The position numbers and the translations under genes were made by a program. The notes beneath the pieces were generated by a model. That model was not told where the DNA came from. It saw only the letters and a program-made list of their open reading frames with translations, and did no database searches. A DNA stretch of 64,000 nt from Hermatobates lingyangjiaoensis (Eukaryota > Arthropoda > Insecta > Hemiptera > Hermatobatidae): contig JAPFBL010000239.1 of the NCBI GenBank assembly GCA_026182355.1, forward strand, positions 853,001 to 917,000, read 5' to 3'. This document shows positions 55,609 through 64,000 of the stretch, in pieces. The stretch's first letter is position 1. Each line of letters opens with the position of its first letter.

Positions 55609-56757
55609 TAATCATTTATATTAAAATATAATAAATATAAACAAATATAATTTGTTTAATCAAATTTAATTTATATAATTTATAAATAAATTTAATTAAT
55701 TAAATATCATTTACATAATTAAATAGTAATTAGAAAAATATAATTAGAAAAAGCCAATATAATATTCAGTATTTTCCATAATATTGTATTTATCGTTATA
55801 TTAAAAATAATATTTCGTTTGTATATTTGTAAAAGAATTGGTATTTTTATTTTAATTGTATTAAGTTTAAAAAAGAAATAATTTCACTAGAAAAGCACAG
55901 TCTAGTGAAATTGGCAAATGAATAATTTGTGAATAAGCAGCGGAACACGTTTTAGTTGTTCACTGCTATCCCTTAGAGAGACCAAGGAAAGCCCCCAGGG
56001 TTTCCACAAAACTTCATTCAAATGGATCACAACCAAACGAAATAATTCACCTTCCGTTTATTCTTAAAATTCCCACATTTATTTTCATTGTTTTTTTTTC
56101 CGAGGAGTTTTGATTTGATATCAGATTAATAATATGTCAAACATCAATATTTTAACTTCACTGTATTTTTGTTTAGTATGATTTAAAAAAAAAAAGTTGA
56201 TCATAAGTTAATTTATATTTAAAGAAAAAAAAACTGTGTCAAAGAAGATATAAAATAAAACAAAGAGTTTGTAAGAAATAGGAATTATGAATAATTAAAT
56301 AATTTGTTTCATTAATAAAGCTAAGCAAAAGATATTTAAGCAAGATAGAAGGTTTTAATTTGCATAGCATATTTTATAGTTAAAAAAGGGACGTTAAATT
56401 ATCTTAGTTTTCCTCAATATGAGGTCAGACAGTTTTAACCTTTACTCAGATGAACTTTATTACTTTGTGCCAGTTAAGCCCTTATTGTGTTCAACTTTAT
56501 TAAGTTATCTACTCTTTTGGGCTTTAAATGTAACTAAGTAGTGAATTTTAAACAATCATCTTTAAAATTATGCTAAAGATGTTTCTAAGTAAGTAGGGAA
56601 ACTAATTTTTAAGCATTTGTAAGTATTTCTTTTATTTTATTTTTTATAAAGATTTATGCAACCTCAAATAAAGTAGTTTTTTTTAAACAGTGTATTAAAA
56701 CAATTAAAAAAATCATTATTTGGTGGAGAGCTCCAAATTATAGATGGCAAATTCTTA
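55609..56757. other. AT-rich DNA, nothing recognised
   Basis: Very AT-rich; no feature supported. Confidence 0.55.
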
Positions 56758-56955
56758 GTAAGAATTTTTAACTAAGAAAATGAAATTTACATTTCATTAT
56801 CATTATCATTATTAAATGTAAATTTCATTTTCTTAGTTGCAACATTTTTACTTATGCCTATGAAAAAGGTTTTAAATAAAACCGAAACGTTGGCAACGAG
56901 AGTTTGATTTTTTATCCTAGAAAATTGACCGAATCCCGATTAGAGAACATATATA
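56758..56955 (+). repeat. PLE-like terminus, TATGAAAAA hairpin family
   Basis: AACTAAGAAAATGAAATTTAC is inverted as GTAAATTTCATTTTCTTAGTT around a (ATC/ATT) run (56775-56838). The motif (56858-56893) is GAAAAA-GGUUU-uaaaua-AAACC-GAAACGUUGGC. GAGAGTTTGA and TTGACCGAATCCCGATTAG lead to TATATATA, where a mariner has inserted at 56958. Confidence 0.65.
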
Positions 56956-56957
56956 TA

Positions 56958-57897
56958 CGAGGGTCGTCCAGAAAATAAGTTCCGTTTTGGTCTGTAGGGC
57001 AGTAGGAGTGGTTTTTGCCAAATCCGGCAACACCGCTCGAAAGAGGAGAGGTGGGGGAATAGAATGAGAGGTGGGGGACCTCAGTCGGTCAATTACCAAC
57101 GTCAGGGCAGGTAGTTGAAATGGAGCCCTCCATGTCACGTCCCGCCACCTCGATCCCCGTTCCCTCTCGAGTTGTTTTGCGCGGAGTGATTCAATTTCTT
57201 TATGCACAGGGTTTCAAATCAGTTCAAATTCACGAACAGCTCATTTCTGTTTATGGAGAAGGTGTAATGAGTGAATCAATGGTGAGGAGATGGGTATGTG
57301 AATTTAAGGCGGGAAGACATTCACTTGAGGATGAAAGTGGGAGAGGCAGACCCTCAGTTGTGACGGACGAAATTGTCGCAGAAATCGACAATGCAATTCG
57401 CAAAGGATCGTCGTTTAACCCTGGATGAACTCCACCTGAGTTTCCCAGACATCTCACGATCCCTCATCCATGAGATCGTCTCGGAAAAACTTGACTTTCG
57501 GAAAGTTTCCGCCCGGTGGGTCCCTAGAGAGCTGAATGTCTGCCCGCCTTAAATTCACATACCCATCTCCTCACCATTGATTCACTCATTACACCTTCTC
57601 CATAAACAGAAATGAGCTGTTCGTGAATTTGAACTGATTTGAAACCCTGTGCATAAAGAAATTGAATCACTCCGCGCAAAACAACTCGAGAGGAACGGGG
57701 ATCGAGGTGGCGGGACGTGACATGGAGGGCTCCATTTCAACTACCTGCCCTGACGTTGGTAATTGACCGACTGAGGTCCCCCACCTCTCATTCTATTCCC
57801 CCACCTCTCCTCTTTCGAGCGGTGTTGCCGGATTTGGCAAAAACCACTCCTACCGCCCTACAGACCAAAACGGAACTTATTTTCTGGACGACCCTCG
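56958..57897. mobile_element. Fold-back mariner
   Basis: Terminal repeat CGAGGGTCGTCCAGAAAATA at the left and its inverse at the right, with TA on each side (56956-56957, 57898-57899). Instead of a single internal sequence the element is a palindrome: the first 356 bp (56958-57313) return inverted at 57542-57897 almost without change. A 228-bp unique centre lies between them. Both arms therefore carry the transposase start. As mariner ends are intact on both sides, the structure could have moved with transposase supplied in trans. It sits in a (TA)n tract. Confidence 0.9.
57120..57540 (+). pseudogene. mariner transposase N-terminal fragment
   Basis: From ATG at 57120, an open frame reads RGVIQFLYAQGFKSVQIHEQ, VYGEGVMSESMVRRWVCEF, HSLEDESGRGRPSV: the first helix-turn-helix of mariner transposases plus the GRPS linker. 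After about residue 95 a one-base shift moves the reading to DRRLTLDELHLSFPDIS then HEIVSEKLDFRKVSARWVPR, the second helix-turn-helix and WVP(R/K) block. The DDD catalytic domain is wholly missing. The coding sequence breaks off where the inverted copy of the left arm begins. DNA-binding half only; no transposition activity expected. Confidence 0.85.
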
Positions 57898-57904
57898 TAC
57901 ATAT

Positions 57905-58080
57905 ATATGATCAAACCATAAAATGAAAAGAGAAAAAAGACTAATATTTTTCTACAGTAACAAGCGGTCTTCATCAGAGTCAAAAGAAAACCAGTTAGTT
58001 TTTTGACTCTGACGAAGACCGCTTATTACGGTTGAAAGATCTTAGTCTTTTTTTCCCTTTTGTGGTTTGATCATTGATTG
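57905..58080. repeat. Palindrome, CTGACGAAGACCG family, upstream of the PLE
   Basis: Inverted arms GATCAAACCATAAAATGAAA / TTTTGTGGTTTGATCATT with motifs at 57977-57949 (minus) and 58009-58037 (plus). It stands between the fold-back mariner and the PLE coding region, about 80 bp from the latter and separated by TATATATA. Confidence 0.8.
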
Positions 58081-58115
58081 TTTTTTAACGTTTTATGTGA
58101 AATTATGTTATATAT

Positions 58116-60041
58116 ATACTTCCTGACCAATTACGATCCGAATCGACTAAACAACGAGGACTTAAACCGAGCATCCTTCTGAACAAGGAACTGCGGGATG
58201 CAGCAAAGGAGCTCCGAGAACACCCTGATATTATTGTCAGACGGGCTGATAAGAGTAACTGCTTCGTAATTATGGATCGCAAGGAGTACAAGAAGAAACT
58301 TGAAGATATTCTATCTGATACTACAAAATTCAAGAAAATAACCCGTAACCCTACTAAGGAACTTAAAACCAGTATCAATAAACTAATTAGAACAGTAAAT
58401 AAGGAGAAGGATGAGAAAATACTACAAACCATAGTAGGAGAGTTTTCCCCAGGATATATCTACGGCACCGTAAAAATCCATAAGCAGGAAACAAACTAAG
58501 ACCCATCATTTCACAAATAAATAGCCCAGTCTACAATACAGCTAAAGAATTAAACAAAATAATAACACCCTATATGCCTGCAAAATATGTAGTTAAATCA
58601 ACCGATGAATTTCTAGACATCCTTAAAATCCTGGAACCTGATGGAACTTTAGCATCGTTAGATGTAGAATCCCTTTTTACCAACGTACCGGTCAAGGAAA
58701 CAATAAAAATAATCTGTGATTACGCCTACAACAACCAACTACCACCTCCACCTCTCAGCCGAACCATCCTTGAAAAGCTTCTACATGCATGCACGACGCA
58801 AAATCCTTTTACCCATGTGGACGGAAGTTTATATCTTCAGACTGACGGTGTTGCCATGGGCTCACCACTGGGGGTAACCTTTGCCAACTTCTATATGTGT
58901 CACATGGAGAACCAGATTATGAATAAACTCGTGACAAGACCCACTATCTACTGCCGATACGTTGATGACTGTTTCGTTGTAGTAAAAGATCAGAATGAAC
59001 TCAACAGGCTTAAAGAGATTTTTGAAGACGAGTCCGGTCTCAAATTCACCTCAGAGATTGCTGTCAATAATAAACTCAACTTCCTCGACGTAAAGATAGA
59101 TTACCATAACCGAAAACTTACTACATCAATTCACAAGAAGTCCACAAACTCTGCACCTTATCTTAATGCTAACAGTGAATGCCCACAACAATACAAGAAC
59201 TCAACAATAAAAGCCTTGATCCATAGAGTCTATAAAACAACAGCAAATTGGAAACTATTTCAGAAGGACATCGAGTTTACAAAACAATCCCTCATTAACA
59301 ACGGCTACTCCAACTCTCTCTTTGACAATATTTTAAAACAATATCTCAATTCGAAACACATCAGTCAAACCGATAACCAAATAACAGGCATAACACATAA
59401 CCTTTATTACGAAAATCAGTATTCGGAAGACCACAAAATAGACGAACGCGTACTCAAGGATATAATTAAGAAGAATATAAAATGCACCTCACCCGAGGAT
59501 AAGGTCGCCTTAATAACCTATTATCGGAGCCCCACCATAAGCAGCCTAGTGATGAGAAATAGCAATAAGGTTAAAGATTCTCAACTGAAGGAGTCTAATC
59601 TCGTGTATGAATACACCTGTCAAATCGGGGACCGTGAGCCCTACAACGATTCATACATTGGGATGACAACTACATCACTGTCGAGAAGACTTACCATGCA
59701 CCTTTCTATAGGCGGTCCCAAGAAACATTCAGAGGACAAGCATAATACCAAAATAACTAGAGACCTACTCGTGAGTGGAACTAAAATAATTAGAAAGGAA
59801 AACAACTTCAATCGGCTGCAAATCGCAGAAGCAATATAATAATAATAATAGCAATAAACAGAATAAACCTACAATAAATATTCAAACGGGTAGTAGCGAG
59901 AGAGTACTTAAACTATACGCGCCTGATTGGATGAAAAAACCGTTAACTGTCAGTACCCCCACCCCACCATCCACCCCACCTCAGTTAGTAGCCCTTGCGA
60001 ATCAGGCCCAAGAGCAGCTACTTCAAACTTCTACTATATAA
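58116..60041 (+). pseudogene. Penelope-like retroelement RT and GIY-YIG endonuclease, frameshifted
   Basis: A nearly complete PLE protein in three frames. (1) 58116-58488: open without an ATG from the TA tract, with IIVRRADKSNCFVIMDR and FSPGYIYGTVKIHK, the PLE N-terminal RT region. One base is missing near 58488, which moves the reading. (2) To 59839: SLDVESLFTNVP (RT motif A), TDGVAMGSPLGVTFANFYM, catalytic YCRYVDDCFVV (YVDD near residue 129 of this segment), NKLNFLDVKI, then a GIY-YIG-type nuclease over the last ~75 residues (VYEYTC, SYIGMTTTSLSRRL, final AEA). (3) A TAA-rich run at 59836-59850 creates stops. After it the protein resumes in frame from 59853 (TINIQTGSSERVLKLYAPDW) to TAA at 60039. 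RT copies RNA and GIY-YIG nicks the target. The 5' end is truncated at (TA)n. Two lesions in otherwise clean coding sequence suggest recent loss of function. Confidence 0.9.
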
Positions 60042-60256
60042 TGTGTTTTAATACCAACTCCAAAGACTAATAATTTTCCTCTTTGTTTAATTAATCACCC
60101 TGAAGATGACTAGAAGCCAGTCGAAAACATGTCGGTTATAACTTAATTAACATTCTCCAACGTTTTGGATGAAAGAAAGAAGAAGGTATTCAGAAACCTT
60201 GAAAAACTAGTGAAGAAAATGACATCAGCGAAATACGGTCAGCTGTTCAACGAAAT
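60042..60256 (+). repeat. PLE 3' flank with hairpin motif and a second 5' leader
   Basis: Fifty-nine bases after the PLE stop lies CUGAAGA-U-GACU-agaagcc-AGUC-GAAAAC (60100-60127), then GTCGGTTATAAC. A short open segment follows, reading ERKKKVFRNLEKLVKKM (60165-60250), running into a (TA)n tract. The same order (motif, ~30-40 bp, basic-helix frame, TA tract) is seen at 32908-33060. This fits the partial tandem repeats (pLTRs) known for PLEs, in which the 3' flank repeats the 5' region. Confidence 0.6.
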
Positions 60257-60264
60257 ATATATAT

Positions 60265-60310
<46 letters not shown>

Positions 60311-60312
60311 TA
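60257..60312. repeat. (TA)n microsatellite
   Basis: TA run bordering the PLE 3' flank; further TA runs at 60461-60500 and 60907-60922 border the next repeats. Confidence 0.95.
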
Positions 60313-60471
60313 TATATCAGCTCAAAAACGAAGAAAAACAACACACAGAGAAAGGGACACACGTACAAACTCAAATTTTCGGATGATCCGTCGTCAGAAG
60401 AAAAGAGGATGGGTGACCAAGCACGTCGGAATCGATTCGTTTTTTTCGAATTTTGAGTAATATATATATAT

Positions 60472-60502
<31 letters not shown>

Positions 60503-60912
60503 GAGCCGCTTATTTTGAAAGTGGCCTAATTCCATTTATGTTAAAATCGAGATATTTAAGGGTTTGCGTTTTACAAAATTTAAAAATATTTTCATTTTAT
60601 TTATCAACTAATTTTTGTTATAAAAATTCTTAGTAATTTTAAATAAATTTTGTACAATTTGCTGCAAAAGGTAAAGATAATGTAAAAATGTAATTATTTA
60701 AATAGCTAGCTAATTTTTTTTGGAAAATGGAATTAGGCCACTTTCAAAATAAACGGCTCATATATCAGCTCAAAAACGAAGAAAAGCAACACAAAGAGAA
60801 AGGGACACACTTACAAACTCAAAGTTTCGGATGATCCGTCGTCAGAAGAAAAGAGGATGGGCGACCAAGCACGTCGGAATCGATTCGTTTTTTTCGAATT
60901 TTGAGTAATATA
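60313..60912. repeat. Direct ~150-bp repeats flanking a MITE
   Basis: 60313-60460 and 60764-60910 are near-identical direct copies, both starting ATCAGCTCAAAAACGAAGAA and ending TTTTTTCGAATTTTGAGTAA before a TA run. Each carries the minus motif CUGACGA-C-GGA-uca-UCC-GAAA (60396-60376; 60845-60825). The 259-bp MITE lies between them. Confidence 0.8.
60502..60760. mobile_element. MITE with ~34-bp terminal inverted repeats
   Basis: TGAGCCGCTTATTTTGAAAG...GGCCTAATTCCAT is inverted as ATGGAATTAGGCC...CTTTCAAAATAAACGGCTCA. TA flanks at 60500-60501 and 60761-60762 suggest a Tc1/mariner-type MITE, but lying in a TA tract weakens that evidence. The interior is AT-rich and non-coding. Confidence 0.85.
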
Positions 60913-60929
60913 TATATATATAATTATAG

Positions 60930-62559
60930 ATGTATTTTCTTCATCACAGTCTAGACTGATGTAAGTATAGTCAAGTGGATAGCTTGGATAGGTTTACTGT
61001 TTTTCGTTCCGTTTTGGTAGTCATCATAACACCAATGTGTTTTTTGTGTTCAACATGAAGTGAAGGGGTGTCATTCTTGTTGAATGTAAGTGAATATACT
61101 TTACCCCCTAATGCTTGCTATCTGCAGCGACCCCTTGACCTGAGCACATTAGTTGCAGACTTGAAGGAAAACTGAACAAGATTAGGTCAGTGTAGAGCTG
61201 AGTGAATGCGACTTGAATTTTGCAAAGAACACTTGTGAATATTAAAAAGAAAGCAAGAGTGATAGCGAAGTTGACAGGACTTGACTGTTCTAGCTAAATG
61301 AAACACTATAGGAGAGTGGGGGGGGGGGGGGGGGGGGACAAAGACAGCGGTAGTAGTAGCACTTGCTCTGGCCCTTGTATCATGTTTTATTCAAGCCGAG
61401 CTTATCTCAGGATTATTAACTTCTTCTTGGAGGGGCTTTTCACTGACAACTCTGGCGCATCGTCTTGTTTAATAATGTAAACGCCTTTGCTAATCATTAC
61501 CGCTTCCCTGTACAAATTATCAAAGGCTTGCATGTCAACAGTAGAAAGTATTTTGTAAACAAACAAACAACTAAAAATCTGAAGTAGCCTACACTCAAGT
61601 TTACTATAAGTAAACATAATGAAAATCTCGACAACATGAAGGATTCGCTTAAAATTAGTATCAGTTATGTAATATACAACGAATAAGTCCATTCCTCCTA
61701 CGTCTAATATATGATTCATACCCAAAGATAATCCGATTTAAAACACAAGAAGATATACATCTGATATTAACATTATTCAAGGATGCGACATTACATTCAT
61801 TAGAGCAATTTGTTAGACAAATACATCATGTTATCGAAAGCATAAGAAATTATATGTTTGATTTGCTTTGAATTTTCACATGTCAAACTTTATTCTTCTT
61901 ACATCTTCAATTAAGTCTTAAATTTCTGTTTAGGATATTCGCATTTTATTATCAGTGCATAATGCCTCCAATGTGATGTACTTATAAAGAAACAAAAAAT
62001 AATACAGGCACCTGTACGTCATTTTATTATTTCTGTATTTTAAGGTATGTGAACTAAATATAAATGATATAAAACTTAATAAAATTAATGAACATAAACA
62101 GCTCTGATGATTAACTAAAAAAATAGATAAAAAAAATATCAAATAATGAATGATTATAAGCCTTAATTTAGAAGAAATGTTTCATAATTGCAATTAATTA
62201 ACCTACATATGATAATTGTATCAATGAATAGGACTCTAGTGCAGCTTATATCAAGTAATATCAGATTATAAAGTGATCAGAAATCTATACAGAAGTTCTA
62301 GATAAAAATACCTGCAGCACAGACAGGTTAACGCCTTAATATAATGAAATATCAAACACCATTTTGATAATTTGATAGTTTTCTAAGATTTCCAAGGACA
62401 GAGAAAAAAATTTTCACTAATAATTGTAGGAAATAGAATTTTTTATACACTAAGTGTGTTTACAATTTTTTCTGAAGCTGTCTATTTTTGAAACCATATG
62501 AACATAATTATGATTAAAATAAGGAAAAGAAACGTTTAAGTTTCTACATAAAAGATTTC
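60930..62559. other. No supported gene; poly-G run
   Basis: Contains a run of about 20 Gs at 61318-61337. Frames at 61298-61480 (plus), 61402-61725 (minus, 107 codons) and 61930-62142 (minus) have no recognisable domain. Confidence 0.45.
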
Positions 62560-62785
62560 ATTCAACGTGATGTGTTTCGAACACTTAGGAGTCATCCTTG
62601 AACACTCAACTTATAGGAGTATTCTATAACTAAACAAACACTCAACCCACGTCTCTAAAGCAGACGAACTTGAATATGACGCTAAGTGTTTAAAACCCGT
62701 CATTAGTTAAAACCTTTTGTGTTGAGACTTACATTTCTTTCCCTTATTCTACTCATGAGTAAATAACACACAATAAATCATTACG
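62560..62785. repeat. Decayed GAAGAACAC family repeat
   Basis: Minus strand GACTCCTAAGTGTTCGAAAC (62598-62575) and plus strand CTAAGTGTTTAAAACCCGTC (62682) are opposed remnants. The outer CTACTCATGAGTAAATAACA matches the family end ACTCATTGTAGGG/GAGTAAATACC region. Confidence 0.5.
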
Positions 62786-64000
62786 TAGATCATGAGAATA
62801 TAATTATAATAATCCATTTTTTTTATAAATCTAACCGCCTATAATTGTTACAGATAAGTTGCAGACACAATCTAAAAGATTAATTACATAGAGGTTTTTA
62901 AAATTTAACTAAGAATGTCAATTTGATTCATTAATATGCTTACACAGATATTACAGCCTTTTAAAATGTTTAAAAATAGGGTAAAAAACGCCAATATTTA
63001 TCTCATATGGTATTATTATGTATCACACACATATTATACATACATTAAACATATATTTATAAATAACATGGTTCATGCAGTTTAAGATTATATATAGTTA
63101 TTGGGTTATAAATCTAAATTCTTGCAAAGAATGTAATAAAGAAACAAACAGACGTTTCGCTTTTTTATATTAGATTAGTTTGTTTGTTGTATTTCATACT
63201 GCCAAGTTTCATTATATTTGTTATATAATTAATGTAATGTAAATGAATGCACTACTGTTGTAATAATGCAGAATAAACAAATTTTATACAAAAAAAAACA
63301 ACCTCTTTGTGTAATAATAAATTAAATTAGTCTAAAAAGTAATTATAATTGTTGTAATTCTTATTTAAACATTATGTCATAGTTATTCATAACCTTTCTC
63401 AATAAAGAGGTTTAAATTTTATTTCTAACTAATATTTAATGGAAGTAATGTAATTTAAAATGTAATATAATGTAATGTAAATGTATTTGACTTTTTATTT
63501 AATGGAATAAAACTGTGTTATGAAGGGAATCAAAGCTTTAATTCAGGACAATCTTTAAAAGCATTCATTAATTAATTCTCTAAATATTTACAGTTATTAT
63601 TTTTCTAAATTAGGTTAAAGAAAACTTTTACTTACTATTTGATGTTTTTTTCGAATGAAGTAGCAATTTAACACAATAAAAAAGAATGAATTAATACAAC
63701 TGATATAAACACTAAAAGGACGCGTAGAACCTAACTTAATTGGGCAAAATGGCCGCAATTCAGCATGATTAGAATAGTTTTAATTCAATCCAATGCCTTC
63801 TCAATTATTTCATTTATTAGATTATTTTGTTTCTCTATTTCTGAATTATTTACTCTTAAAAAAAGTTTTATTAGGTTTTTTATTTAAAACATAAAATTTC
63901 TGATTATTAATCTGACTTTTTTTTATTTACGATCAATTATCAACTTTAGTAAATGTATTTACTCGTTTAATACTTTAGGTATGTGATGTCGGATGTTAGT
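62786..64000. other. AT-rich DNA, nothing recognised
   Basis: AT-rich to the end of the window, with local ATGTAATGTAAATG repeats near 63233-63250 and 63465-63485. Confidence 0.55.

Noticed and set aside
57717..57926. Second open frame at the right of the mariner
   Set aside because: It is an antisense reading of the inverted copy of the left arm; the same peptide appears antisense at 56917-57207.
61402..61725. 107-codon minus-strand frame
   Set aside because: No domain; composition as in surrounding non-coding DNA.

Overview
This window looks like arthropod (probably insect) nuclear DNA. It is very AT-rich, and I can support no conserved, intron-containing or single-copy host gene anywhere in it. 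Nearly everything recognisable is transposon or retroposon debris. The assignment rests on the element mix: Helitrons, Penelope-like elements (PLE), a mariner, hAT and pogo-type cut-and-paste remnants, a copia fragment, LINE 3' ends with an RNase H domain, and an abundant tRNA-derived SINE. No species is claimed.

Layout. 1-10 kb: a Helitron (208-1655, minus) carrying a 50-bp retroposon; SINE copies; a 0.5-kb palindrome (7807-8320); a second Helitron with both ends (8551-9177); and a LINE tail. 10-24 kb: SINEs with three different 3' tails, palindromes with hairpin motifs, MITE-like repeats, and a SINE carrying a tandemly duplicated 136-bp insert (19273-19589). 24-32 kb: an inverted-repeat element filled by a 6/12-bp minisatellite (26676-27107), an hAT element with perfect 8-bp target duplications (27351-27898), tandem tRNA-like heads (29363-29666) and the longest Helitron (29668-31052). 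32-43 kb: a dense cluster of (TA)n tracts, inverted hairpin-bearing repeats and small PLE coding pieces. 43-54 kb: a copia fragment beside a ~130-bp tandem array, hAT-type MITEs with a G-rich ~155-bp array, and a 5'-truncated LINE (51528-52296). 54-61 kb: a pogo-type element, a fold-back mariner (56958-57897) and a nearly complete but frameshifted PLE (58116-60041). 61-64 kb: AT-rich sequence with little to recognise.

Two patterns run across the whole window. First, more than 40 sites share the plan (C/U)UGANGA, one unpaired base, a hairpin stem, then GAAA(C). They usually sit in inverted pairs beside (TA)n tracts, and one lies in the 3' flank of the PLE. This resembles the core of a hammerhead ribozyme, which is known from Penelope-like elements, but the extra base departs from the canonical core. 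Second, a family of very short retroposons ends in CAAAACAGG. The three dated insertions carry 13-bp target duplications, and one is confirmed by an empty paralogous site. No operon or pathway exists here; the links are nesting of one element in another and probable sharing of PLE, Helitron and LINE machinery.
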